From CAZQXD01 sp964597315 (GTDB lineage Bacteria; Pseudomonadota; Gammaproteobacteria; Competibacterales; Competibacteraceae): a stretch of DNA of 64,000 nt. The notes under the pieces are model-generated. The model searched no databases and was not told the origin of the DNA. It was given only the letters and a program-made list of their open reading frames with translations. The stretch spans positions 62,001 to 126,000 of the forward strand of contig CAZQXD010000002.1 in the NCBI GenBank assembly GCA_964597315.1, in the 5' to 3' direction. The position numbers and the translations under genes are program-made. This document shows, piece by piece, positions 25,079 through 34,035 of this stretch (its first letter is position 1; each line of letters starts with the position of its first letter).

Positions 25079-26290
25079 TTGAGCGCCGTCCAACAACAAC
25101 GGGTATTGTCCGGGATGCGGCCCACGGGTCGGCTGCACCTGGGCCATTATCATGGGGTTCTCAAGAACTGGGTCAAGTTGCAGCACCAATACGAGTGCTT
25201 CTTCTTCGCGGCCGACTGGCACGCCCTGACCACCCACTACGAGGACCGGCAGATCATTGGCGAGACCGTCTGGGACATGGTGGTGGACTGGCTGGCGGCG
25301 GGACTCAGCCCCGGCGCGGCGCGGATCTTCATCCAGTCCCGGGTGCCCCAACACGCCGAACTGCATTTGCTGCTGTCCATGATTACCCCATTGGGTTGGC
25401 TGGAGCGGGTGCCCACCTACAAGGACCAGCAGGAGAAGCTCAAGGACCGAGACCTGGCCACCTACGGTTTTCTGGGTTATCCCCTGTTGCAAAGCGCCGA
25501 TATCCTTATCTACAAAGCCGGGTTGGTGCCGGTGGGGGAGGATCAGGTGGCCCATGTGGAAGTCACCCGGGAGATCGCCCGGCGCTTCAACCATATCTAT
25601 GGCCGGGAACCCGGTTTCGAGGACAAGGCTGAGGCTGCCATTCGCAAGCTCGGCAAGAAAAACGCCAAACTCTACAGCGAGCAGCGCCGCCGCTACCAGG
25701 AACAGGGCGAGCACGAGGCTCTGGACGTGGGCCGGGCGCTGCTGGCGGAGACCAGCAACCTCACCCAGGGAGACCGGGAGCGGCTATATGGCTATCTGGA
25801 TGGCTCCGGCCGGGTGATACTGCCCGAGCCACAGGCCCTGCTCACCCCCGCCTCCAAGATGCCGGGCCTGGACGGCCAGAAGATGTCCAAGTCTTATCAC
25901 AATGTCATCGCCTTGCGCGACGAGCCCGCTGAGGTGGAGCGCAAGCTCAAGACCATGCCCACCGATCCGGCCAGGGTGCGGCGCACCGACCCAGGCGAGC
26001 CGGAAAAATGTCCGGTTTGGCAGCTCCATCAAGTGTATTCCAGCGAAACTACCAAAGACTGGGTGCAACAGGGTTGCCGCAGCGCCGGCATCGGCTGTCT
26101 GGAATGCAAACAACCGGTGATCGAGGCGGTGCTGGAGGAACTGGCCCCCATCCAGGCACGGGCCAAGGCGCTGGAAGCCAACCCGGACGAGGTGCGGCAA
26201 ATTGTCGAGGCGGGCTGCGCCGCAGCCCGGGAAACGGCTGACGAAACCCTAGACGAGGTGCGCCAGGCCATGGGGTTGGGTTATCGTTAA
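25079..26290 (+). CDS. trpS: Tryptophan--tRNA ligase (long form)
   Basis: 403 aa from TTG 25079, which has GAGG (25067-25070) 8 nt upstream; the GTG at 25070 lacks an RBS. Class I synthetase signatures: LHLGHYHG (HIGH motif) near residues 18-25 and GQKMSKSYHN (KMSKS). It charges tRNA-Trp. It is about 70 residues longer than E. coli TrpS because of an insert before the KMSKS loop. The C-terminal part keeps the GCRSAGIGCLECK segment. The upstream gene ends 10 bp before the start. Confidence 0.95.
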   Translation: MSAVQQQRVLSGMRPTGRLHLGHYHGVLKNWVKLQHQYECFFFAADWHALTTHYEDRQIIGETVWDMVVDWLAAGLSPGAARIFIQSRVPQHAELHLLLSMITPLGWLERVPTYKDQQEKLKDRDLATYGFLGYPLLQSADILIYKAGLVPVGEDQVAHVEVTREIARRFNHIYGREPGFEDKAEAAIRKLGKKNAKLYSEQRRRYQEQGEHEALDVGRALLAETSNLTQGDRERLYGYLDGSGRVILPEPQALLTPASKMPGLDGQKMSKSYHNVIALRDEPAEVERKLKTMPTDPARVRRTDPGEPEKCPVWQLHQVYSSETTKDWVQQGCRSAGIGCLECKQPVIEAVLEELAPIQARAKALEANPDEVRQIVEAGCAAARETADETLDEVRQAMGLGYR

Positions 26291-26321
26291 CGACGCCGTC
26301 CTCACCGCCCCGACCCGGGCC

Positions 26322-27083
26322 GTGATTCAGGGGCGGCCCCTCACCGAGCTGCCCCAGGATCTCTATATTCCCCCAGATGCCCTGGAAGTCCTGTTGGAGA
26401 CTTTCGAGGGGCCGCTGGATCTGCTGCTGTATCTGATCAAGCGTCAGAACCTGGATATTCTGGATATCCCCATCGCCGCCATCACCCGCCAGTACATGGA
26501 CTACATCACCGTGATGCAGGCCCTGCGCCTGGACCTGGCGGCGGAGTATCTGCTCATGTCCGCCTGGCTGGCGGAGATCAAGTCCCGGCTGCTGTTGCCC
26601 CGTCCCCAGAGCGACGAACAGCCCGAGGACGACCCCCGGGCCGAACTGGTGCGCCGACTCCAGGAATATGAACGCTTCAAGCAGGCGGCCCAGGACCTGG
26701 ACGGCCTGCCGCGCCTGGAGCGGGATCTGTTCGTCGCCGGCGCCGAGCCGCCCCCTCGTCGTCAGGACCGGCCGCCTCCCCAGGTGAGCCTGGCGGAACT
26801 GTTGGGCGCTTTGCGGGAGGTGATGCAGCGGGCCGAGTTGTTCGAGCATCACCATATCCACCAAGAACCTTTGTCGGTGCGAGAGCGCATGGGGTGGATT
26901 CTGGAGTTGTTGGACGTCACCCGCTTCACCCCCTTCACCCGCTTGTTTAGCCCTGAGGAGGGTCGACGGGGTGTGGTGGTGAGCTTGCTGGCGGTGTTGG
27001 AGTTGGTCCGGGAGTCCCTGCTGGAACTGGTCCAGGACCGCCCCTTCGCGCCATTGTATGTGCGTCTGCGGGTGGAGGACTGA
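26322..27083 (+). CDS. scpA: Segregation and condensation protein A
   Basis: 253 aa kleisin. FEGPLDLLLYLIKRQNLDILDIPI is split here as the N-terminal SMC-binding helix motif (about 26-49), and the C-terminal winged-helix part (VVVSLLAVLELVRE) completes the family pattern. With SMC and ScpB it compacts and segregates the chromosome. GTG 26322 is the start; no strong RBS is seen, and an earlier start overlapping trpS cannot be excluded. It is followed by scpB without a gap. Confidence 0.93.
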   Translation: MIQGRPLTELPQDLYIPPDALEVLLETFEGPLDLLLYLIKRQNLDILDIPIAAITRQYMDYITVMQALRLDLAAEYLLMSAWLAEIKSRLLLPRPQSDEQPEDDPRAELVRRLQEYERFKQAAQDLDGLPRLERDLFVAGAEPPPRRQDRPPPQVSLAELLGALREVMQRAELFEHHHIHQEPLSVRERMGWILELLDVTRFTPFTRLFSPEEGRRGVVVSLLAVLELVRESLLELVQDRPFAPLYVRLRVED

Positions 27084-27659
27084 GTGCCTCTCCCAGACCT
27101 CAAGTCGATTCTAGAAGCGGCCCTGCTGGCCGCCGGCGAACCCCTATCCGTGGATCGGCTGCTGGCCTTGTTCGATGCCGCCGAGCGCCCGGAGCGGGAG
27201 ACCCTACGCACCGCCCTGGGGAACCTGGAGCAAGATTACCATGACCGGGGGATACGGCTGGTGGAGGTGGCCGGGGGGTATCGTTTTCAGGTGCCTGTGG
27301 AGTTTGCCCCTTGGGTGGGGCGGCTGTGGGAGGAGCGTCCGGGCCGCTATTCCCGGGCCTTGTTGGAAACCCTGGCCCTGATCGCCTACCGCCAGCCCAT
27401 CACCCGAGGCGAGATCGAAGAGGTTCGAGGGGTGAGCGTCAGCACCTCCATTATTCGCACCTTGCTGGATCGAAACTGGATCAAGGTGTTGGGCCACCGG
27501 GAGGCGCCTGGCCGACCGGCTCTGTACGGCACGACCCGGGGGTTCCTGGATCATTTCAACTTAAAAAGCCTGGATCAGTTGCCGCCCCTGGCCGAACTCA
27601 AGGACCTGGACGCCTTGGGGATGCGCCTGGATGAAGCCATCGGACCCCATAAGGAATGA
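27084..27659 (+). CDS. scpB: Segregation and condensation protein B
   Basis: 191 aa of two winged helices: ILEAALLAAGEPLSVDRLLALF at the N-terminus and YRQPITRGEIEEVRGVS, then APGRPALYGTTRGFLDHF. GTG 27084 directly follows the scpA TGA, with GGAGGA inside the scpA end as RBS. The dimer partner of ScpA in the SMC complex. It ends 1 bp before rluB. Confidence 0.94.
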   Translation: MPLPDLKSILEAALLAAGEPLSVDRLLALFDAAERPERETLRTALGNLEQDYHDRGIRLVEVAGGYRFQVPVEFAPWVGRLWEERPGRYSRALLETLALIAYRQPITRGEIEEVRGVSVSTSIIRTLLDRNWIKVLGHREAPGRPALYGTTRGFLDHFNLKSLDQLPPLAELKDLDALGMRLDEAIGPHKE

Positions 27660-27660
27660 C

Positions 27661-28482
27661 ATGAGCGAACGCCTACAAAAATTCCTGGCCCGAGCCGGTC
27701 TGGGCTCCCGCCGTCAGATCGAGGACTGGATTCGTCAGGGCCGGATTTCCATCAATGGCACCATCGCCGTTTTGGGCGATCAGGTGGAGGGCAACGAACT
27801 GATCCAGGTGGACGGCAAGCCTCTGCGGCTACGGCCAGAAACGAAGTGCCGGGTATTGGCCTACTACAAGCCAGAAGGGGAGTTGACCACCCGCTCCGAC
27901 CCCGAGGGCAGGGCCACGGTATTCGACCGCCTGCCAACCTTGCGGCAGGGCCGCTGGATCAACGTGGGCCGCCTGGACCTCAACACCCAGGGCCTGCTGT
28001 TGCTCACCACCGATGGCGACCTGGCCAATCGGCTGATGCACCCGTCCACCGGTATCGAGCGGGAATACGCCGTGCGGGTGCTGGGGGAGGTGGACAAGGC
28101 GCTGCTAAAGCGTCTGACCGAGGGCGTGCTGCTGGACGACGGCATGGCCCGCTTCGATTCCGTGATGGATGCCGGCGGCAGCGGCGCCAATCATTGGTAT
28201 CACGTGGTGTTGCGGGAGGGTCGCAACCGGGAGGTGCGGCGGCTATGGGAGTCCCAGGGGGTGACGGTGAGCCGGCTGGTCCGGGTGCGCTATGGGCCGA
28301 TTATGCTGCGCCGGGGGCTGCGGCCCGGGCGCTTCGAGGACTTGGAACCGGCTCAACTGGAAGCCCTGCGAGAAGCGGTGGGGCTGGCTTTGGCAGCGGA
28401 GCCGGAACCGGTCCGGGCGCCGCGCCGCTTCAGGGATCGGGACGGGCGGGGCAGGCGGCGGGGGCACAAGCCGCAGTCTTGA
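27661..28482 (+). CDS. rluB: 23S rRNA pseudouridine(2605) synthase
   Basis: 273 aa. The N-terminal S4 RNA-binding domain (about 3-60) precedes the RsuA-type synthase domain with catalytic Asp D106 in VGRLDLNTQGLLLLT, and a basic C-terminal tail rich in Arg/Gly. It modifies U2605 of 23S rRNA in the RluB group. ATG 27661 follows the scpB stop by 1 bp. The scpA-scpB-rluB order is common. Confidence 0.93.
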   Translation: MSERLQKFLARAGLGSRRQIEDWIRQGRISINGTIAVLGDQVEGNELIQVDGKPLRLRPETKCRVLAYYKPEGELTTRSDPEGRATVFDRLPTLRQGRWINVGRLDLNTQGLLLLTTDGDLANRLMHPSTGIEREYAVRVLGEVDKALLKRLTEGVLLDDGMARFDSVMDAGGSGANHWYHVVLREGRNREVRRLWESQGVTVSRLVRVRYGPIMLRRGLRPGRFEDLEPAQLEALREAVGLALAAEPEPVRAPRRFRDRDGRGRRRGHKPQS

Positions 28483-28585
28483 GCGCCCGCCGGTTACCCG
28501 CCGACCCCGGGTATCGCTATTACACCGGGAGGGGAGGCAATGGGCCGACCTCCATCTGCCCCGTCTTGCCAGCCTGAACAGGCAG

Positions 28586-29944
28586 TTATAACAGCCATAA
28601 AGTGGCCAGCCCCAGAAACGCAAAAAACCCCACGATATCGGTGACTGTGGTCAGCACCACACTGCCGGCCAGGGCTGGGTCCACCCCGAAGCGGCGCAGT
28701 AGCAGGGGAATCAGCACCCCAGACAGGGCGGCGCAGAGCAGGTTGATCAGGATGGCCGCAGCGATGATTATCCCAATCTGTACGCTGCCGAACCAAAGCA
28801 TGGCGATGACCGCCACCACCAGCGCCCAGACCAAACCATTCCAGAAACCTACCGCCAGTTCCTTGAACATCAGATAACGGGCGTTGCTGCCCTCCACTTG
28901 ACCCAGCGCCAGGCCGCGGATCATCAGGGTCAGGGTCTGGCTGCCGGCGATGCCGCCCATAGAGGCGACAATGGGCATCAACACCGCCAGGGCAACGACT
29001 TGTTCCAGGGTGCTTTCAAACAGGCCGATGACCCAGGCGGCCATGAAGGCGGTAATCAGGTTGATGCCCAGCCATACAGCCCGGCGCTTGGCGCTGGTCA
29101 CCACCGGGGCGAACATATCCTCCTCTTCGTCTAGGCCGGACATGCTCATCAGGGCGTGATCGCCCTGGTCGCGAATCACGTCCACCACGTCGTCGATGGT
29201 AATGCGGCCGATCAGCCGGTTGGCCTCGTCCACCACCGGGGCCGACACGAAGTCTCGCTGCTCGAACAGCTTGGCCACTTCCTCGGCGGCCATAGTGGCG
29301 GGAATGCCATCCATGTCCTGGGACATGACCTCGCCCACGGATTTATCGGGGCTGTGGATCAACAGGATGCTGAGAGGCAGAATGCCCAGATAGAGATCGT
29401 TGCGGTCCACCACGATCAGGTTATCGGTTTGGTCGGGAATCTCCCCCCGCAGACGCAGATAGCGCAAGACAACATCCAAGGTTACATCTGGGCGCACCGC
29501 GATGGTGTCGGTGTTCATCAGCCCGCCGGCGCTGTCCTCAGGGTAGGACAGCACGGTCTCCAGGCGCTGGCGGTCCTGAAGATCCATGGAGCGCAGCAGT
29601 TCCCGACTGATGGCGTCCGGCAGGTCTTGCATGAAGTCCGCCAGATCGTCCACGTCCATGCTTTCGGTGGCGGACACCAGTTCGTCCAGGTCCATATGCC
29701 GGACCAGTCCGGCGCGGACCTCATCGTTGACGTGGAGCAGCACTTCGCCGTCGTTTTCGGGGGCCACCAGTTCCCAGGTGAGTTCCCGTTCGGCGGGGGG
29801 CAGGGACTCCAGAAGGTGGGCGATTTCCGCCGGATGCAGGGTGTTGATCATCCGCCGGGCCTGTTGCATGGTGCCACTTTCCAGGGCCTGCTTAAGTCGC
29901 AGCAGATGGGTGGTGCTGGGTTCCTCGCGTTCGACTTCGACCAT
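28586..29944 (-). CDS. mgtE: Magnesium transporter MgtE
   Basis: 452 aa from ATG 29944, which has GGAGG 7 nt upstream. The N-terminal cytosolic superhelical domain (about 1-130), two CBS repeats (about 136-255) and a five-helix membrane domain with the conserved MPIVASMGGIAGSQTLTL segment match MgtE. It imports Mg2+, gated by intracellular Mg2+. It follows ptsI by about 130 bp and ends the ptsN-linked cluster. Confidence 0.95.
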   Translation of the reverse strand: MVEVEREEPSTTHLLRLKQALESGTMQQARRMINTLHPAEIAHLLESLPPAERELTWELVAPENDGEVLLHVNDEVRAGLVRHMDLDELVSATESMDVDDLADFMQDLPDAISRELLRSMDLQDRQRLETVLSYPEDSAGGLMNTDTIAVRPDVTLDVVLRYLRLRGEIPDQTDNLIVVDRNDLYLGILPLSILLIHSPDKSVGEVMSQDMDGIPATMAAEEVAKLFEQRDFVSAPVVDEANRLIGRITIDDVVDVIRDQGDHALMSMSGLDEEEDMFAPVVTSAKRRAVWLGINLITAFMAAWVIGLFESTLEQVVALAVLMPIVASMGGIAGSQTLTLMIRGLALGQVEGSNARYLMFKELAVGFWNGLVWALVVAVIAMLWFGSVQIGIIIAAAILINLLCAALSGVLIPLLLRRFGVDPALAGSVVLTTVTDIVGFFAFLGLATLWLL

Positions 29945-30072
29945 GGGCGAACCTCCGTGGGGGTGAGCGTCGATAACGGCGCGCCTCCGGCGGGGTACGG
30001 CCTGGAAGCGGACAAATGGCGGCTTGTGCGCTGGAAAGTGTAGCCGGGAATCGCTGGCCGGGTCCACCGAGC

Positions 30073-31815
30073 CTAGAGATGGGAGATGTCGTCCAAAAGT
30101 TCCTGAAGCCGCTCGGGACGGGTGGTTCGTAGGATGGCGCGCACCTTGTGTTCCAACTCGCCCACGTGGCTGTCCTGGATAACCCGCTTGACCTCCAGTA
30201 GGTTGGCTGGATGCATGCTGAATTGGGTCAGTCCCAGGCCCAGCAGCAGCCGGGTATAGCGAAGGTCGCCAGCCATCTCACCGCACATGGAGACCGGGAT
30301 GGCGGCCCGCTGGCCAGCGCGGATGGTCATGTGGATGAGTTGCAGGACCGCCGGATGCAGAGGGTCATAGAGATAACCGACTTCGTCGTCGATGCGGTCG
30401 ATGGCCAGGGTATACTGGATCAGATCATTGGTGCCGATGGATAGAAAATCCAGGAACCGGGCAAAGTAGCCGGCGCAGATCGCCGCCGCCGGTACCTCCA
30501 CCATGCCCCCCACCGGCAGGTGCTCGTCATAGGGCTGGCCGCGCTGGCGCAGTTCCTGCTTGGTTTCCTCCACCAGGCGTAGCACCTGCTGCAATTCGTG
30601 AATATTGGAGAGCATGGGCAGCATCATCCGCACGGCGCCCTTGGCGGAGGCCCGCAGAATAGCCCGTAGCTGGGGCCGGAACAGTTCCATGTCCCGCAGA
30701 CACAGCCGCAGACCCCGCAGCCCCAGGGCCGGATTAGTGGCCATGGGACCGGCGCTACGGCCGCCATCCACCTGCTTGTCGGCGCCCAGATCGGCGGTGC
30801 GGATGACAATGGGCCGGTCCTTGCCGATGGTTTTGATGACGTGCAGGTAGGAGGCCAGATGCTCCTCCTCGTCCGGGTTGTCGCAACGATTCATGAATAG
30901 GAACTCGGTGCGGTATAGACCCACTCCGTCGGCGGCCACCCGGCGCACCGCCATGGCATCCTCCGGCAGCTCGATATTGGCCTGAAGGCTAATGGCCACA
31001 CCGTCCCGGGTCACCGCCGGTTGGGTTCTGAGCTTATGCAACTCCTGGCGGTGGCGCTGCTCGGCCTGTTGCTTGTTCTGATAGAACCGCAGAATGGCCT
31101 CGTTCAGATCGGCCAGCACCACCCCAAGGCGACCGTCCACCACCACGGGTTCGTCGTCTTGCAGCCAGCGGCGGGCGTTGCGGACCCCCACCACAGCGGG
31201 TATCCCCAGGCTACGGGCCAGAATGGCGGTGTGGGACAAAGGCCCGCCGTACTCCGTGACGAAGGCGGCCACCCCCTGATGTTGCATCACAATAGTATCG
31301 GCCGGGGTGAGATCGTCGGCGATGACGATACGCCCCTCCAGACGGTGGGGCAGGGTTTCGGCATAGTTGCCGTCGTCGGCCAGCAGAATCCGTTGGATGC
31401 GCCGCACCACGTGATCCACATCGTCCTTACGGGTGCGCAGATAAGAATCATCCATTTCATCAAAGACCTGCACGACCAGATCGCGCTGGATTTTCAGCGC
31501 CCATTCGGCGTTGCACTGGCGGCTGCGGATCAGCTTGACGGGCGCCTCGGCCAGGGGGGCGTCTTCCAACATCAGCAAGTGAGTGTCAATGAATTCGGTG
31601 ATCTCTGCGGGCACCGTGGTGGGGATACGGTTTCGAATATCGCTAAGCTGCTGTCTGCTAATGGCCAGAGCGTCTTGGAAGCGACGGACCTCGTCCTCGA
31701 TCAGGGGTTCTGGGATGGCGTATTCGGTGACTTCTGGCTGGTTGCGGTAAAGCATAAACGTATTGCCGATGGCGTAGCCTCGAGAGACGCCGACACCGTG
31801 CAGGGACAGGGGCAT
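30073..31815 (-). CDS. ptsI: Phosphoenolpyruvate-protein phosphotransferase (PTS enzyme I)
   Basis: 580 aa. The phospho-accepting His is H195 in GGPLSHTAILAR and the PEP-site Cys lies in SMCGEMAGD near the C-terminus. There is no N-terminal GAF domain, so it is PtsI-shaped rather than PtsP-shaped, although it sits beside nitrogen-PTS genes. It phosphorylates the HPr encoded 7 bp upstream, which would pass phosphate to PtsN. No sugar permease is seen nearby. Confidence 0.95.
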   Translation of the reverse strand: MPLSLHGVGVSRGYAIGNTFMLYRNQPEVTEYAIPEPLIEDEVRRFQDALAISRQQLSDIRNRIPTTVPAEITEFIDTHLLMLEDAPLAEAPVKLIRSRQCNAEWALKIQRDLVVQVFDEMDDSYLRTRKDDVDHVVRRIQRILLADDGNYAETLPHRLEGRIVIADDLTPADTIVMQHQGVAAFVTEYGGPLSHTAILARSLGIPAVVGVRNARRWLQDDEPVVVDGRLGVVLADLNEAILRFYQNKQQAEQRHRQELHKLRTQPAVTRDGVAISLQANIELPEDAMAVRRVAADGVGLYRTEFLFMNRCDNPDEEEHLASYLHVIKTIGKDRPIVIRTADLGADKQVDGGRSAGPMATNPALGLRGLRLCLRDMELFRPQLRAILRASAKGAVRMMLPMLSNIHELQQVLRLVEETKQELRQRGQPYDEHLPVGGMVEVPAAAICAGYFARFLDFLSIGTNDLIQYTLAIDRIDDEVGYLYDPLHPAVLQLIHMTIRAGQRAAIPVSMCGEMAGDLRYTRLLLGLGLTQFSMHPANLLEVKRVIQDSHVGELEHKVRAILRTTRPERLQELLDDISHL

Positions 31816-31822
31816 GGTGGGC

Positions 31823-32092
31823 CTATTCTTTTTCGCCGAAGCGGTTGTCCACCAATTCGGTCAGGCGCTCCAGGGCTTGCTCGGCATCCGCGCCTTCGGC
31901 ACATAGCTCCAGCCGGGTGCCCTTGGCCGCCGCCAGCATCATCACACCCATGATGCTTTTGCCGTTGACCACTTTATCGCCCCGCTTAATGTGAACCTCG
32001 CTGGCGAAACCCGAGGCCGTGTTGACGAATCTGGCGGCGGCTCGGGCGTGCAGCCCCAGCTTGTTGACGATTGTTACCTCCCGTATCGGCAC
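31823..32092 (-). CDS. ptsH: HPr-family phosphocarrier protein
   Basis: 89 aa. Catalytic His15 in LGLHARAAA and a Ser46 in NGKSIMGVMML are both visible, the latter being the HprK target in bacteria that have that kinase; no hprK lies here. It carries phosphate from enzyme I to PtsN (NPr-like role). It lies 61 bp after rapZ and 7 bp before ptsI. Confidence 0.95.
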   Translation of the reverse strand: MPIREVTIVNKLGLHARAAARFVNTASGFASEVHIKRGDKVVNGKSIMGVMMLAAAKGTRLELCAEGADAEQALERLTELVDNRFGEKE

Positions 32093-32153
32093 CCTCGGCT
32101 CTCCCGTCTGCGCTGGGTTATGGGGGTGGCGGTGATTGGCCGGGACCCGATGC

Positions 32154-33014
32154 TCATGCTAACTCCCGATGGCGGGTCATGACGTGGCTGCGGGTCTTAC
32201 CGAATTGTTCCGCCAAAGCCTCGGCGATATACACCGAGCGGTGCTGGCCGCCGGTACAGCCAATAGCGATAGTCAGATAGCTACGGTTGCCGGTCTCGAA
32301 ACTGGGTATCCAGGTTTCCAGAAAACGGATCAGGTCGGCGATCATATGGGTTACCGGCTCCTGCTCGGCCAGGAAATCCCCTACCCGCTTGTCCAGACCG
32401 GTCAGGGGGCGAAGCAAAGGCTCCCAGTGGGGATTGGGCAGGCAGCGCACGTCAAACACAAAGTCGGCGTCGTCGGGGATGCCGTGCTTGAAGCCGAATG
32501 ACTCGAACAAAATGGATAAAAAACCTGGAGGTGTGTCGTGCAGCCGGTTGCCTACCAGGCCGCGTAATTCGTGAACGTTGGTGTGGCTGGTGTCGATCAC
32601 CAGGTCCGCCTGGCTGGCGATAGGCTCCAGTAACCGCCGTTCGCGGCGGATGGCTTCCACCAGAGGCACTCCGGTTTCCAGGCTGAGAGGGTGGCGGCGG
32701 CGGGTTTCGCTGTAGCGTTTGAGCAGCGCCTCGTCCGCCGCTTGCAGAAAAAGAATCTCCACGGCCAGGCCGCTTTTGCGCAGCTCAGCCAGAATCGCCG
32801 GGAATTGGGTTAACTCGTCCCGGAAATTACGGGCGTCAATGCCCACTGCGGTGGTCTGGGCCAAGCGGCTGGCTCGGGCCAGGGTGGCGGTCGCAAAGGG
32901 TTTGAGCAACTGCACGGGCAGGTTGTCCACGCAGTAGTAGTTCAGATCCTCCAGGGTTTGGAGGGCGATACTCTTGCCGGAGCCGGACAAGCCGCTAACG
33001 ATGATCATCCGCAT
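32154..33014 (-). CDS. rapZ: RNase adapter protein / nucleotide-binding protein
   Basis: 286 aa. P-loop GLSGSGKS at 8-15, DNLP motif in the N-terminal half, and the C-terminal GCTGGQHRSVYIAE segment. In E. coli RapZ guides the small RNA GlmZ to RNase E to tune glucosamine-6-phosphate synthase; other bacteria may use it differently. Start MRMIIVSG at 33014. It lies in the rpoN-hpf-ptsN-rapZ-ptsH order seen across gammaproteobacteria. Confidence 0.95.
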   Translation of the reverse strand: MRMIIVSGLSGSGKSIALQTLEDLNYYCVDNLPVQLLKPFATATLARASRLAQTTAVGIDARNFRDELTQFPAILAELRKSGLAVEILFLQAADEALLKRYSETRRRHPLSLETGVPLVEAIRRERRLLEPIASQADLVIDTSHTNVHELRGLVGNRLHDTPPGFLSILFESFGFKHGIPDDADFVFDVRCLPNPHWEPLLRPLTGLDKRVGDFLAEQEPVTHMIADLIRFLETWIPSFETGNRSYLTIAIGCTGGQHRSVYIAEALAEQFGKTRSHVMTRHRELA

Positions 33015-33111
33015 GGCGACAGTCCTAGGGTAATGGAACGTGGGTAAGGGCCGCAGGTTAGGTCTGCGGCCCACTGATCCAGGAACACCGATAGCGGGTG
33101 AGTGGGGCTGT

Positions 33112-33585
33112 TCATGTGACTGAAGGGGACTGGGGTGTCCAGTGGCTTAGCCTGTCATACAGCTCCCGATCCGTGCGGGCCGCCAGCAGTTCCTCGCAAA
33201 AAGCCCGGTCACTGAACATTTCGGCCAGATAAGCTAGGTACTTCAGATGCTGATCGGTGAAATGCTCGGGCACCAGCAGGCCGAAGACCAGATCCACGGG
33301 TTTGCGGTCCATGGCGTCGAAATCCACCCCTTTTTTGAGCTTGATGAAAGCGCCGATGGCCGTTTCGCTTTGGTTGTGACGGCCATGGGGGAGAGCGACG
33401 CCATGGCCTAAGCCAGTGCTGCCCAGGCGCTCCCGGCCGATAAGGCTGTCGAAAATATCCCGGGCGGACAGTTCGGGCTGAGCGCCGGCGATAAGCTCGC
33501 CGAGCAGTTCCAGAGTACGTTTTTTGCTGGTGGCGTCCGTGTCGCAAATAACGCGCTCGGGGGTGATCAGGTCGGTAATGTTCAT
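33112..33585 (-). CDS. ptsN: PTS IIA-like nitrogen-regulatory protein
   Basis: 157 aa EIIA of the fructose/mannitol fold with phospho-accepting His H67 in GVALPHGR. It receives phosphate from the HPr-like protein and regulates potassium transport and other targets rather than sugar import. It lies 29 bp after hpf and about 97 bp before the rapZ start. Confidence 0.95.
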   Translation of the reverse strand: MNITDLITPERVICDTDATSKKRTLELLGELIAGAQPELSARDIFDSLIGRERLGSTGLGHGVALPHGRHNQSETAIGAFIKLKKGVDFDAMDRKPVDLVFGLLVPEHFTDQHLKYLAYLAEMFSDRAFCEELLAARTDRELYDRLSHWTPQSPSVT

Positions 33586-33614
33586 GACTGAGGTGAGGTC
33601 TCTGGGCGGAAATC

Positions 33615-33932
33615 TCAGGAAAAACTGCGTGCCTTGTCGTTGCGGTGATGGTCGGTGAGTTTTTCTTTGTGTTTCTTGATCTGCCGGTCGATCTTGTCGG
33701 TCATGGCGTCGATGGCGGCGTACATGTCCTCGTCCGTGGCGTCGGCGTGCAGGTCGTTGCCGACTACGTGGATGGTGATTTCGGCCCTCTGGCGTAATTT
33801 CTCGACGCTGAGAATGACATGTACGCTAGTGACGTTGTCGAAGTGCCGCTCGATGCGTTCCAGTTTGTCATGGACGTAGCTACGGAGCGCATCGGTGATG
33901 TCCACGTGGTGTCCGGTCATGTTGAGTTGCAT
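33615..33932 (-). CDS. hpf: Ribosome hibernation promoting factor (short form)
   Basis: 105 aa from ATG 33932, with AAGGAG 7 nt upstream. The S30AE/YfiA fold is shown by MTGHHVDITDALRSYV and the DMYAAIDAMTDKIDRQIKKHKEK helix, given here in pieces. As the short form it promotes 100S ribosome dimers in stationary phase. It follows rpoN by about 100 bp, the usual place. The longer ORF reaching 34121 would overlap rpoN and is rejected. Confidence 0.94.
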   Translation of the reverse strand: MQLNMTGHHVDITDALRSYVHDKLERIERHFDNVTSVHVILSVEKLRQRAEITIHVVGNDLHADATDEDMYAAIDAMTDKIDRQIKKHKEKLTDHHRNDKARSFS

Positions 33933-34035
33933 GTATCGACTCCTTGCTGAGGTATAGTCGGTTGACGGAGACCATCGGTCTCTGAACTGCGCCGTCCTTA
34001 CCGTTTTCCGGCATGGCGGTGATCCTGTCAAGCAC

